A DNA stretch of 64,000 nucleotides from Muriicola sp041358175 (GCF_041358175.1 NZ_JBGKBE010000013.1:1-64000); one strand, 5' to 3'. Shown: positions 1 through 8,363, counted from the stretch's first letter. The notes: a model not told the origin generated them from the letters alone. A program made the numbers and translations.

Positions 1-46
1 AGAAGGGAAGCTTTCTGAAAGAAAGCAATCCCTGGGAGTTTTGATG
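1..46. repeat. Palindromic repeat, copy A (cut by window edge)
   Basis: This is the first of three copies of a repeat whose core is AGGGA-A-GCTTTCT-GAA-AGAAAGC-AA-TCCCT, an almost perfect hairpin. The right outer arm GTTTTGA is present and the left arm lies outside the window. The other copies are at 103-158 and 1328-1383. All are intergenic, around fabD. The arrangement resembles REP-like elements, but I cannot assign it to a named family. Confidence 0.8.
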
Positions 47-102
47 CTTACTTTTAGCGCTTGACCTTCCTTCATTTGCCGTAGCGTTTCCTTTTACGGT
101 TT

Positions 103-250
103 TCAAAACGAGCTAGAAGGGAAGCTTTCTGAAAGAAAGCAATCCCTGAGAGTTTTGATGCTTACTTCTGGCAGCTTGATCTTCCTCGATTTGTGATCTA
201 GTCTTTTTTGGCAGCTCTACGAAGGCGATGTTACCAAAGGATACAATCTA
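103..250. repeat. Palindromic repeat, copy B, with downstream module
   Basis: The outer arms TCAAAAC (103-109) and GTTTTGA (152-158) enclose the same inner hairpin as copy A. About 55 bp further on is a second module (213-250) reading AGCTCTACGAAGGCGATGTT and then, after a few bases, GATACAATCT. The same two modules recur in the same order in copy C, so the repeat unit is composite. It lies immediately downstream of the fabD stop and could act as a transcript end; there is no clear T-tract. Confidence 0.8.
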
Positions 251-254
251 ACCC

Positions 255-1133
255 TTACTTTTGCAGTGTTTCCTTTTGGAATTTTTTCTTGATTTGAAGA
301 GCGAGTCCTTTTAAAAAATTACCAGGGCCAATTTCTATAAATTCCGTTGCTCCATCCTCTACCATATGGAGAATAGTTTGTCTCCACATTACAGGATGTG
401 TCAATTGATCTATTAAGTTTTTCTTGATTAATTCTATTGTGTTACTCGGACGTGCAGTGACATTCTGATAAACAGGATATTTCGGATTACTAAATTTTGT
501 TTCCTCAATTGCTTCTCTGAACTCCTCAACTATTGGATTCATATAAGGAGAATGAAATGCGCCGCTAACGGGCAGATAAACAATTCTTCTAGCCCCTGGC
601 CTTAATTTTTCACAAGCTTCTTTAAGAGCTGTCATTTCACCGGAAATAACAACTTGATTTGGAGCATTGTAATTAGCAGGAACCACAATTCCGTCTATCT
701 TGTCACAGACATTCTTTACAATGACGTCGTATAATCCAACTACAACTGCCATACCGGTATTTTGTACTTCACAAACTTTTTGCATAGATAAAGCACGCTT
801 CGAAATTAATTTTATAGCCGACTCAAAATCTAATGCATCTGCAGCGGCAAGTGCTGTTATCTCACCCATGGAATGTCCTGCAACCATGTTGGGATTAAAA
901 TCATTGCCAAGAGTTTTAGCAAGAATAAACGAATGTAAAAAGATTGCAGGTTGAGCAAATTTTGTTTGTTTCAGATCTTCAGCAGATCCTTCAAACATTA
1001 CATCAGTAATTGAATATCCTAAAATATCATTGCCTCTTTCAAAATATTCTTTGGCAATTTTGGACTTTTCATATAAATCTTTTCCCATTCCTGGAAACTG
1101 TGAGCCCTGACCTGGGAATAAGTAAGCATTCAT
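255..1133 (-). CDS. fabD: Malonyl-CoA:ACP transacylase (FabD)
   Basis: This enzyme transfers malonate from CoA to acyl carrier protein to supply fatty acid elongation in the cytoplasm. The 292-residue length is normal for the family. Visible motifs are GQGSQ near residues 8-12, the nucleophile elbow GHSMGE with the catalytic Ser at about residue 88, and the histidine of GAFHSPYM near residue 196. The C-terminal EIGPG motif is also present. The gene stands alone between two copies of the palindromic repeat, with no fab neighbours in view, so it appears to be transcribed as a single gene. Confidence 0.95.
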   Translation of the reverse strand: MNAYLFPGQGSQFPGMGKDLYEKSKIAKEYFERGNDILGYSITDVMFEGSAEDLKQTKFAQPAIFLHSFILAKTLGNDFNPNMVAGHSMGEITALAAADALDFESAIKLISKRALSMQKVCEVQNTGMAVVVGLYDVIVKNVCDKIDGIVVPANYNAPNQVVISGEMTALKEACEKLRPGARRIVYLPVSGAFHSPYMNPIVEEFREAIEETKFSNPKYPVYQNVTARPSNTIELIKKNLIDQLTHPVMWRQTILHMVEDGATEFIEIGPGNFLKGLALQIKKKFQKETLQK

Positions 1134-1327
1134 ATTTAGAATGGATCATTAAGATTATTAGCGGATAGTAATACTAAGATTTTCCTTTTGGATTAATCCC
1201 ATTAGGCGGATATTTATCATGAAAATTCGATAAATAGCCTTTTAATTTATGGCAAATTACCCATTTATTGAATTTTGATTCGAAATGACCATGTTGATTG
1301 CCCTGGAAAAGAACCATTTTGTGGTTT

Positions 1328-1437
1328 TCAAAACGAGTTTGAAGGGAAGCTTTCTGAAAGAAAGCAATCCCTGCGAGTTTTGAACTTGTCTTTTTTTAGT
1401 AGCTCTACGAAGGCGATGTTACCTGGAGATACAATCT
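1328..1437. repeat. Palindromic repeat, copy C, with downstream module
   Basis: The hairpin arms TCAAAAC (1328-1334) and GTTTTGA (1377-1383) surround the same inner stem as copies A and B. The second module AGCTCTACGAAGGCGATGTT with GATACAATCT follows at 1401-1437. Compared with copy B the linker between the modules is about 35 bp shorter. The gap between fabD and the next gene (1134-1447) otherwise shows no coding sequence. Confidence 0.8.
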
Positions 1438-1447
1438 TGCGGTAACT

Positions 1448-1834
1448 TTAGCGAGTACCTTGCTTTTTTTTGGGTCTGTGACCTACAAGAAACAGAACGC
1501 CCACAAGGACAAAAGGAAATGTGATCATTGAGATGATCCCAAGACTCATCCAGACTGATTGGTTCATTTGGTAATTGTGGAGAAAGACAAACGGACTTAT
1601 CCCTAGTCCCAGGATCAAAAATATAATGCCCCCAAGCAGTTCCCGTTTCCAGGCGATGATCAGCACAGCAAGCAGGATAAAGGAGGGGACGAGGTGCATG
1701 AGAAAGGCTACGATCTGCTGCCATAACGTTATTCCATGTTGAAAGGCATCCAGGGCGAACATACTTATAAACAGTATGGCCAGGATGGCCAGGATCCTGG
1801 GTAGCCAGAACAGAATTTTATATCCTTTTCCCAT
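1448..1834 (-). CDS. Small four-helix membrane protein, unknown function
   Basis: I do not recognise a characterised family. The 128-residue protein is strongly hydrophobic, with about four predicted membrane helices (residues about 8-28, 38-58, 64-84 and 94-117), and ends in a basic RPKKKQGTR tail. This pattern is common in small uncharacterised Bacteroidota inner-membrane proteins. A second reading frame on the same strand inside it (1419-1724) lacks protein-like composition and is treated as spurious. The gene is monocistronic, and its 3' end abuts repeat copy C. Confidence 0.7.
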   Translation of the reverse strand: MGKGYKILFWLPRILAILAILFISMFALDAFQHGITLWQQIVAFLMHLVPSFILLAVLIIAWKRELLGGIIFLILGLGISPFVFLHNYQMNQSVWMSLGIISMITFPFVLVGVLFLVGHRPKKKQGTR

Positions 1835-1933
1835 GGTTCGTATTGAAAATATAGTAGGACGAAATTGAATGAAGGCCCTTTATTTTTTTGATCAAAATCT
1901 AAGATTGCCGGCTCAAAATGCCTATGATATATG

Positions 1934-2209
1934 TCAGCTCAGGCAAATTTCTGTGTTCCTGTTGACCCTGATTAATGTTTTATGCAGTTTATCGATCATC
2001 CCACGTATCATATCGGATGAGGCATAAAAAGTAGCCTTCGATAAACCGCGGTTTCTCATGGATATTCGGTTTATAACAGGTCGTTTACCCTCTTTTTCTG
2101 TTGCCTGAACCAAAATTCCCTCCTCCCTTATATGTACCCCATAGCTTTGTGAGTAACGATTTGAATTTAACCTATAAAAATTGACAGGTATGAAAACAAT
2201 TTTACTCAT
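1934..2209 (-). CDS. Hypothetical 91-aa basic protein
   Basis: I do not recognise this gene. The product is basic and soluble-looking, with a plausible central segment (RISMRNRGLSKATFYASSDM) that reads like a real protein, whereas the opposite strand has many stops here. Its first codons overlap the 5' end of the small plus-strand ORF at 2208, so at least one of the two start assignments may be wrong. No ribosome binding site stands out. It could be a small regulatory or conserved hypothetical protein, or a chance ORF. Confidence 0.4.
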   Translation of the reverse strand: MSKIVFIPVNFYRLNSNRYSQSYGVHIREEGILVQATEKEGKRPVINRISMRNRGLSKATFYASSDMIRGMIDKLHKTLIRVNRNTEICLS

Positions 2210-2360
2210 GAAGGAGATTTATGTAGAAGCCTTCAAGGCTCTGGAGAACTTCTTCCTTCGAAGATTTTTTAAAATTTTTGCATGGTTTAGTTTGATTATG
2301 TTTCTGGTAGTAGTGTACGCTTTTGTGTATCGCTTGTTTACTGGTTTCCCATTCGACTAA
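2208..2360 (+). CDS. Small single-span membrane protein (50 aa)
   Basis: This short ORF has a basic amphipathic N-terminus (ALENFFLRRFFKIFAW) followed by one hydrophobic span and a short polar tail. An in-frame ATG also exists at 2190, which would add six residues. It is followed 23 bp later by another one-span mini-protein (2384-2485) and then by an intrinsic terminator at 2520-2551. This suggests a short bicistronic transcript. The product could be a membrane-associated peptide or toxin-like protein, but the function is unknown. Confidence 0.45.
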   Translation: MKEIYVEAFKALENFFLRRFFKIFAWFSLIMFLVVVYAFVYRLFTGFPFD

Positions 2361-2383
2361 GGTAAGTCCAGAGGATATTCCTA

Positions 2384-2485
2384 ATGCGAAGAAAGTTTGA
2401 TATCATTGATTTGTTTATCCTGGTGGGATGTTTGTTCATCTCCTTTATGGTATTCCTGATCATCAACGCTTTCCAGTCGCTCTGA
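2384..2485 (+). CDS. Small single-span membrane protein (33 aa)
   Basis: The ORF starts with basic residues (MRRKFD) and continues as one hydrophobic segment ending in NAFQSL. A purine-rich stretch (CCAGAGGATATT) lies about 8 bp upstream of the ATG. It sits between the 50-aa mini-protein and a terminator, which supports its being translated. No homologue is recognised. Confidence 0.4.
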   Translation: MRRKFDIIDLFILVGCLFISFMVFLIINAFQSL

Positions 2486-2519
2486 CTTAGATCAACCAAC
2501 TTTTTTTAGTTTCAATACA

Positions 2520-2551
2520 GGCTGTACTTTTATGTACGGCCTTTCTTTTTT
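2520..2551 (+). terminator. Intrinsic terminator after the two mini-ORFs
   Basis: The stem GGCTGTAC/GTACGGCC (8 bp including one G-T pair) has a 6-nt loop and is followed by TTTCTTTTTT. It is oriented to end transcription of the 2208-2485 mini-ORFs just before the dinB promoter region. Confidence 0.75.
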
Positions 2552-2566
2552 GCATATATATTTTTA

Positions 2567-2602
2567 ACATGGAAATAATCCATGTATTTGGAAATATTCC
2601 AT
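2567..2602. promoter_or_regulatory. Tandem operator-like palindromes upstream of dinB
   Basis: Two near-identical dyads lie 26-45 bp upstream of the dinB ATG: ACATGGA-N5-TCCATGT (2567-2585, perfect 7-bp arms) and TGGAA-ATA-TTCCA (2589-2601). Their 15-bp cores differ at only two positions and start 19 bp apart, about two helical turns. This is the expected layout for cooperative binding of a dimeric repressor, plausibly a LexA/S24-type damage regulator, but the protein is not encoded in this window. Confidence 0.55.
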
Positions 2603-2627
2603 AACTTAGCTATCCTTTTTGGATAGT

Positions 2628-3842
2628 ATGCAAAAGACCATTTTACATTTGGACCTCGACACGTTTTTTGTGTCGGTAGAACGACTCATCAACAGTGAGT
2701 TAAAGAACAAACCCCTGCTGGTGGGAGGTACCAGTGACCGGGGTGTAGTGGCTGCCTGCAGCTACGAGACCCGTGGCTTTGGGGTGCATTCGGGCATGCC
2801 CATGAAAATGGCACGGGAACTCTGCCCCGAAGCCGTAGTAATCCGGGGTAACGCAGGTACTTACAGCAAACATTCCGACCTGGTGACCGACATCATCAAA
2901 GAGAAAGTCCCCGTCTTTGAAAAATCGAGTATTGACGAGTTCTATGCAGACCTTTCGGGCATGGACCGATTTTTTGGCTGCTACCAGTACGCCTCCGAAT
3001 TGCGGAGGAGTATTATGAAAGAAACAGGCCTTCCTATTTCCTTTGGGCTGTCTGTGAACAAAGTGGTCTCCAAGGTAGCTACCAACGAGGCCAAACCCAA
3101 CAACCAGCTAAAGATAGATTTCGGATACGAAAAACGATTTCTGGCCCCCCTCTCCATCAAAAAAATCCCCATGGTGGGAGATAAGACCTATCAGACGCTG
3201 CGCAACCTGGGCCTGCGGCAGGTAAAGACCATACAGGAAATGCCCGTCGATATCATGCAACGGGTACTGGGCGCCAACGGCAAGGTGATCTGGAAACGCG
3301 CCAATGGGGTAGACAATACCCCCGTCATCCCCTTTTCAGACCGCAAATCGATCTCCACCGAACGTACTTTTGACAGGGACACCATTGATGTAGCCAAGCT
3401 GAGGGGAATCCTGATTGCCATGACGGAGAACCTGGCCTACCAGCTCAGGCGTGGGGAAAAATTAACCGCCTGCATTGCCGTAAAGGTGCGTTACTCAGAT
3501 TTCAACACCTATTCCAAACAAATGCGTATTCCCTATACCAGCGCAGACCATATCCTGATCCCCAGGATCCTGGAACTGTTCAATACCCTGTACAACAAAC
3601 GGATGCTGGTTAGACTCATCGGAATCAGGTTTAGTCATCTGGTTCCGGGGAATTACCAGATCAATTTGTTCGAAGACACCGAGGAAGCCCTTAATCTGTA
3701 CGCGGCCATGGACCACCTCCGGAAGCGTTTTGGGGACAAGAGTGTCATACGCGCCTCGGGCATGGGAGCCAAGACCATCGGGAGGATGGTGAACCCCTTT
3801 AATGGGCAGCCTCCCATTGTGTTGGCTCACAGGAAACAGTAG
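2628..3842 (+). CDS. dinB: Y-family DNA polymerase (DinB/Pol IV type)
   Basis: This is a translesion DNA polymerase. The palm motif HLDLDTFFVSVE (residues 7-18) supplies the first catalytic Asp, SSIDEFYAD (about residue 106) the second acidic pair, and YETRGFGVHSGMP the fingers segment. The thumb and little-finger regions follow, giving about 404 residues. A TTG nine bases upstream keeps the frame open, but ATG 2628 matches the usual family start. Downstream lies dnaE2, the usual partner of this polymerase in Bacteroidota mutagenesis cassettes, here interrupted by an S23-type gene. Tandem dyads just upstream suggest DNA-damage control. Confidence 0.93.
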   Translation: MQKTILHLDLDTFFVSVERLINSELKNKPLLVGGTSDRGVVAACSYETRGFGVHSGMPMKMARELCPEAVVIRGNAGTYSKHSDLVTDIIKEKVPVFEKSSIDEFYADLSGMDRFFGCYQYASELRRSIMKETGLPISFGLSVNKVVSKVATNEAKPNNQLKIDFGYEKRFLAPLSIKKIPMVGDKTYQTLRNLGLRQVKTIQEMPVDIMQRVLGANGKVIWKRANGVDNTPVIPFSDRKSISTERTFDRDTIDVAKLRGILIAMTENLAYQLRRGEKLTACIAVKVRYSDFNTYSKQMRIPYTSADHILIPRILELFNTLYNKRMLVRLIGIRFSHLVPGNYQINLFEDTEEALNLYAAMDHLRKRFGDKSVIRASGMGAKTIGRMVNPFNGQPPIVLAHRKQ

Positions 3843-3848
3843 AAAGCA

Positions 3849-3876
3849 CCAAATTCCAAATTCCAAATTCCAAAAA
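3849..3876. repeat. AAATTCC repeat array, left flank of the S23 gene
   Basis: Three tandem 8-bp units of the type CCAAATT form an array directly after the dinB stop. An array in inverted orientation lies at 4283-4312 on the other side of the four-helix-bundle gene, and a further isolated array is at 10349-10380. The inverted flanks suggest the boundaries of an inserted unit. Confidence 0.8.
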
Positions 3877-3881
3877 ATGAA

Positions 3882-4259
3882 ATGATGAAAAATAATAAAG
3901 TATATGATCTGGAAGAACGGACTTATTTGTTTGCAAGAGATTGCAGACTTTTTGTGAAGTCCTTACCAAATACGTTGAGCAACATTGAAGATGGGAAGCA
4001 GTTGATCAGATCTTCTGGCTCCATAGGAGCCAATTATATTGAAGCCAATGAAAAACTAGGAGAGAGAGATTTTTCGATGAGACTCAAAATAGCTAGAAAA
4101 GAAGCTAAAGAAACACATTATTGGTTAAGGTTGTTAAAAGATAGCAATCCCAACTATGATAAAGAAGTAAACACATTAATAAACGAAGCTTTAGAATTAA
4201 AAATGATTCTCTCTGCCATCATTAATAGAACCTCACGGACTAAAGACATTTTAAAGTAA
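3882..4259 (+). CDS. Four-helix-bundle protein (S23 / 23S rRNA intervening-sequence family)
   Basis: The 125-residue product has the typical family features: DLEERTYLFARDCRLFVKSLP at the start, then QLIRSSGSIGANYIEA (about 46-61) and a KIARKEAKETHYWLRLL helix (about 70-86). Members form small helical bundles. They were first described from intervening sequences of bacterial 23S rRNA genes, and many are scattered through Bacteroidota genomes; the molecular role is unknown. Here it sits between inverted AAATTCC-type repeats and splits an otherwise expected dinB-dnaE2 pair, so it looks like an inserted passenger. Its codon usage is more A+T rich than its neighbours. Confidence 0.85.
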   Translation: MMKNNKVYDLEERTYLFARDCRLFVKSLPNTLSNIEDGKQLIRSSGSIGANYIEANEKLGERDFSMRLKIARKEAKETHYWLRLLKDSNPNYDKEVNTLINEALELKMILSAIINRTSRTKDILK

Positions 4260-4282
4260 ACGAGATCAATCCAAATCCTTGA

Positions 4283-4312
4283 TTGGAATTTGGGATTTGA
4301 GATTTGGAATTT
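4283..4312. repeat. AAATTCC-type repeat array, right flank of the S23 gene
   Basis: The array reads TTGGAATTTGGGATTTGAGA and then TTTGGAATTT, in inverted orientation to the array at 3849-3876. It ends five bases before the TTG start codon proposed for dnaE2 and is itself open in the dnaE2 frame. Confidence 0.8.
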
Positions 4313-4317
4313 ATACT

Positions 4318-7300
4318 TTGTATTTAAACTGTCACACATACTATAGCCTACGCTACGGAACCTTCTCCGAAGTGGCCCTGTTGGAACTCGCCAAGGAGAA
4401 CGAAGTCACACGCCTTGCCCTTACCGATATCAACAACACCTCGGCCTGCCTCAACTTTGTAAGAAGGGCTCCCGATTTTGGGATACAACCCATCCTGGGG
4501 ATCGATTTTCGGAACGGGGTGGAAGCCTGCTTTGTAGGTATCGCAAAAAACAACGAAGGGTACAGGGAACTCAACGATTTCCTCTCGGAACACCTCCACC
4601 AGGAAAAGGAATTCCCGAAACGGGCCCCGGCCTTTCGGGATGCATTTGTCATTTACCCCTTTGAAAAAGTACTGCTCAATGACCAGTACCATTTCCATGA
4701 GCATGAATACATCGGTATCTCAGTAACAGACCTGAGGAGGCTGCCCTTTTCCCGACTTATGGAACACAAAGACAAACTGCTGCTGCAGCAACCTGTTACC
4801 TTCCGCAATAAGCGAGACTTTAATGCGCATCGCCTGCTTAGGGCCATAGATAACAATGTCTTGCTGAGCAAACTCCCCAAGGAAGAGGAAGCTTCCCCCG
4901 ACGACAAAATGTTCCCCGTGCGCAACCTGGCCGATGTCTTTTCCGAATATTCCTTTATCCTGAAGAATACGGAGCAACTCATGCACAACTGTAGTATCTG
5001 CTTCGATTTTTCGGCGGAACGCAAATCCCAGAACCTCAGCACCTACATGGAAAGCAGGGAGGCCGATGAAAACCTCCTGGAAAAATTGTGTTACAAGGGC
5101 CTGCCGTACCGCTATCCGGTGGTTGATGACAAGATACAGGAACGACTTGCCAAGGAATTGGAACTCATCAAAGAAAAGGGATTTGTTTCCTACTTCCTGA
5201 TCAACTGGGACATTGTCACCGAAGCCCGTAAACGCGGATTTTACTATGTGGGGCGGGGGAGCGGGGCCAATAGCATTGTAGCTTACCTGCTTCGGATTAC
5301 CGATGTGGACCCCATAGAGCTCGACCTCTACTTTGAGCGTTTTATCAACCTCTACCGTACCAATCCTCCTGATTTTGATATCGACTTCTCCTGGAAAGAC
5401 CGCGAAGAAATTACGCAGTACATCTTTGACCGCTTTCAGCATGTAGCCCTGCTGGGGACTTACGTCACCTTTAAATCGAGGGGCGTGATCCGGGAACTGG
5501 GGAAAGTCTTTGGCCTGCCCAAGGCGGAGATTGACTTTCTTTGTGAGGGGCACTACAAGCCTGAGGATTTAGATGAGGTGTCGCTTTTAGTATTGAAGTA
5601 CGGAAATCTCATCAAGGACATGCCCAATTATCTGAGTATCCACGCCGGGGGTATCCTGATCGGCGATAAACCCCTGCATAGTTTTTCCGCCACCCACCTT
5701 CCGCCCAAGGGCTTCCCCACTGTGCAGTTCGACATGGTGATCGCTGAAGACGTAGGCTTGTATAAGTTCGACATCCTGGGGCAAAGGGGCCTGGCTAAGA
5801 TCAAGGAAGCCATACAGATCCTGGCCCTCAACCAGCCTGAAGAATACGCCGGTATCGACATCCACGATATCAGGAAATTCAAGCAAGATCCCAACATCAA
5901 CAGTATTATACGATCGGCTCAGTGTATGGGCTGCTTTTATGTAGAATCCCCGGCCATGCGGATGCTGTTGAGAAAACTGGAGGTAGATACCTACCTGGGA
6001 TTGGTGGCTGCCAGTTCTATTATCAGGCCTGGGGTAGCACAAAGTGGGATGATGCGGGAATACATACTAAGGCATCGCAACCCCGGGAGGGCAGAGGAGA
6101 AGGGACATCCCGTAATGCTCGATATCATGCCCGAGACCTACGGGGTGATGGTCTACCAGGAAGACGTCATCAAGGTGGCTCATTACTTTGCCGGCCTTAG
6201 CCTGGGGGAAGCCGACGTGCTCCGAAGGGGGATGAGTGGTAAGTACCGCTCGCGAGAGGAATTTCAGAAGATCAAAGACAAGTTTGTTGACAATTGCCGT
6301 AGTAAGGGATATGAGGAAGCGCTGATCCATGAGATTTGGCATCAGGTGGCCAGTTTTGCAGGCTATGCCTTTGCCAAAGGGCATTCTGCCTCTTACGCAG
6401 TGGAGAGCTATCAAAGTCTGTTTCTAAGGGCCTACTACCCCCTCGAATATCTGGTGGCAGTACTCAACAACGGCGGTGGGTTCTACCGCTCTGAATTCTA
6501 CGTACACGAGGCGCGTATGCTGGGGGCTGTTATCCACGCCCCCTGCGTCAATAAAAGTATGGCAGTAAACTGTATCTACGGCAAGGAAATTTACCTTGGC
6601 TTTATGTACCTGAAAGAACTGGAGTCCCGTGTGATGGACCGCATCCTGAAAGAACGGCAGGAGGATGGGAAGTTCACTTCCCTGGAGGACTTTTTAGACC
6701 GGGTGGTAATTTCCATTGAACAGATCAGTATCCTGATCCGTATAAACGCCTTTCGCTTTACGGAGGTCAACAAGCATGAGCTTTTGTGGCAGGCCCACCT
6801 TTTCCTCTCTAAGGGGAATACCATAGACCACCCCAAACTCTTCCCCCCGACCCACCAGGATTTTGAGATCCCCAGACTCCATACTACCGATCTGGAAATG
6901 GCCTTTACCCAACTGGAGTTGCTGGGGTTCTGCCTCTGCAGTCCCTTCCATTTACTAAAGGATGCTCCCAAAAATGACAACGGAAGCAAAGACCTCCCTG
7001 CCTGTGAGGGTGGGTATATCGATATCTACGGTTACCTGGTGACGGTAAAGAACACCAAGACCCATACCGGTAAGCGCATGAACTTTGCCACCCTGGTAGA
7101 CCAGCACGGGGAGGTTTTCGATACGGTCTTATTTCCCCCGGTGGCGGCCAAATACCATTTCAGGGGGAGGGGGATCTACCGTTTTTACGGGAAGGTGGTG
7201 AGCGAATTTGGTTTTCTGAGCATCGAGGTGATAAAGATGCAAAAGCAGGATTATATTCAGGACCCCCGCTATGCGGAGATGAAAACAGCAAACAAAAGGA

Positions 7301-7371
7301 GTCCGTTAGCTAAAACAAATAAACAACTGACAGACGAAGAACTCCATATATCGGGCAAAAATGAAAACTAA
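4318..7371 (+). CDS. dnaE2: Error-prone DNA polymerase III alpha homologue (DnaE2-like)
   Basis: This is a C-family polymerase acting with dinB in translesion synthesis. From the TTG at 4318 it is 1017 residues: an N-terminal PHP domain starting MYLNCHTYYSLRYGT, the polymerase motif GRGSGANSIVAYLL (about 318), catalytic aspartates in PDFDIDFSWKDR (about 350-361), a helix-hairpin-helix region and a C-terminal OB fold. It is shorter than the replicative DnaE of this window and has no exonuclease domain. An upstream in-frame ATG at 4279 would add 13 residues encoded by the AAATTCC repeat. I prefer TTG because family members usually begin MYLN, but the native ATG may have been lost when the S23 unit inserted. 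Confidence 0.9.
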   Translation: MYLNCHTYYSLRYGTFSEVALLELAKENEVTRLALTDINNTSACLNFVRRAPDFGIQPILGIDFRNGVEACFVGIAKNNEGYRELNDFLSEHLHQEKEFPKRAPAFRDAFVIYPFEKVLLNDQYHFHEHEYIGISVTDLRRLPFSRLMEHKDKLLLQQPVTFRNKRDFNAHRLLRAIDNNVLLSKLPKEEEASPDDKMFPVRNLADVFSEYSFILKNTEQLMHNCSICFDFSAERKSQNLSTYMESREADENLLEKLCYKGLPYRYPVVDDKIQERLAKELELIKEKGFVSYFLINWDIVTEARKRGFYYVGRGSGANSIVAYLLRITDVDPIELDLYFERFINLYRTNPPDFDIDFSWKDREEITQYIFDRFQHVALLGTYVTFKSRGVIRELGKVFGLPKAEIDFLCEGHYKPEDLDEVSLLVLKYGNLIKDMPNYLSIHAGGILIGDKPLHSFSATHLPPKGFPTVQFDMVIAEDVGLYKFDILGQRGLAKIKEAIQILALNQPEEYAGIDIHDIRKFKQDPNINSIIRSAQCMGCFYVESPAMRMLLRKLEVDTYLGLVAASSIIRPGVAQSGMMREYILRHRNPGRAEEKGHPVMLDIMPETYGVMVYQEDVIKVAHYFAGLSLGEADVLRRGMSGKYRSREEFQKIKDKFVDNCRSKGYEEALIHEIWHQVASFAGYAFAKGHSASYAVESYQSLFLRAYYPLEYLVAVLNNGGGFYRSEFYVHEARMLGAVIHAPCVNKSMAVNCIYGKEIYLGFMYLKELESRVMDRILKERQEDGKFTSLEDFLDRVVISIEQISILIRINAFRFTEVNKHELLWQAHLFLSKGNTIDHPKLFPPTHQDFEIPRLHTTDLEMAFTQLELLGFCLCSPFHLLKDAPKNDNGSKDLPACEGGYIDIYGYLVTVKNTKTHTGKRMNFATLVDQHGEVFDTVLFPPVAAKYHFRGRGIYRFYGKVVSEFGFLSIEVIKMQKQDYIQDPRYAEMKTANKRSPLAKTNKQLTDEELHISGKNEN

Positions 7372-7457
7372 TCCAGAAGCTGTGAATCACAGCAGACAAA
7401 TGATATCTTTGATAATCGAAGGCGAATTATTAAACCTGTTTAGGGATCAATTATCAA

Positions 7458-8363
7458 ATGAAGAATAATAAGGGAGTTAAAAACTGGGTAATCCTTTTGT
7501 TGGGAATGCTTGCCATTTCCTGTTCTTCTTCCTTTGAGGATGATACTATTATTCCTGAGGAAGAGGTAGTCCTGCCGCTGGAAGAATTGTCCTTATTGGA
7601 CGTGTCTTTTGGAGAAAACCCACAGCAAATTTACGATATCTATCTGCCTGCTAACCGTTCATCTGAGAAGACCAAAGTGATCCTTCTGGTTCACGGTGGT
7701 GGATGGGTTGAGGGGGATAAGGCAAGTATGACACCTTTTATTGAACTGATTAAGGAACGGCATCCAAAACATGCGATCGTTAATATGAATTATGTCCTGG
7801 CCGGTGTAACTCCGGTTATCCCTGCCTTCCCCAACCAGTTCCTTGATATTGGAAAGGTCATTGATAAAATTACCGCTGAAAAAGAAACATTACAGCTCCT
7901 CCCAGAATTTGGTTTAATAGGCACTAGTGCAGGCGCCCACCTATCCCTGATGTACGATTTTGGTTATGATATAGAAGACCTGGTGAAATTTGTTGTGGAT
8001 ATTGTTGGCCCAACAGACTTTACCCACCCTTTCTTTTCTGAAGACCCGAATTTTGATCTGGCCCTGTCACTCTTTGTAGATGAAAGCCAGTACCCTCAGG
8101 GCACCAATTATGCCGAGGCGACCAGTCCGGTTTTTAATGTGAGCTTATCGAGTAGTCCTGTAGCCATGTTCTATGGGGATCAGGATCCACTCGTGCCCCT
8201 GGGCAATGGAGAGGCCCTTGATGAGGCATTAACCATCTTTGGAGTCACACATTCCTTTACCGTTTATGAAGGAGGGCATGGAGACGACTGGAGCGAGGCA
8301 GATATCCTGGACCTTCAGCAACAGATAAGTGCATTTATTGACGCTCATCTTTTAATAGATTAA
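7458..8363 (+). CDS. Alpha/beta-hydrolase lipoprotein (esterase-like)
   Basis: The precursor has a signal peptide ending in the lipobox-like LLGMLAISCSSS (Cys about 22), so it is probably membrane-anchored outside the cytoplasm. The hydrolase domain shows an oxyanion-hole HGGGW motif (about 76-80), a nucleophile elbow GTSAG (about 154-158), an Asp in GDQDPLVP and a His in EGGHGDDW. Together these make a complete Ser-Asp-His set. The closest general group is the BD-FAE/carboxylesterase type; the substrate is unknown. A TATCTTTG box at 7404-7411 is a likely promoter. It is monocistronic between dnaE2 and the convergent eda gene. Confidence 0.85.
   Translation: MKNNKGVKNWVILLLGMLAISCSSSFEDDTIIPEEEVVLPLEELSLLDVSFGENPQQIYDIYLPANRSSEKTKVILLVHGGGWVEGDKASMTPFIELIKERHPKHAIVNMNYVLAGVTPVIPAFPNQFLDIGKVIDKITAEKETLQLLPEFGLIGTSAGAHLSLMYDFGYDIEDLVKFVVDIVGPTDFTHPFFSEDPNFDLALSLFVDESQYPQGTNYAEATSPVFNVSLSSSPVAMFYGDQDPLVPLGNGEALDEALTIFGVTHSFTVYEGGHGDDWSEADILDLQQQISAFIDAHLLID

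Noticed and set aside
1..1437. CRISPR-like array around fabD
   Set aside because: Only three copies, irregular spacing including a whole gene, and palindromic form; no cas genes are present.
1419..1724. 101-codon minus-strand frame overlapping the four-TM protein
   Set aside because: Its composition is unlike a protein, while the overlapping frame encodes clear membrane helices.
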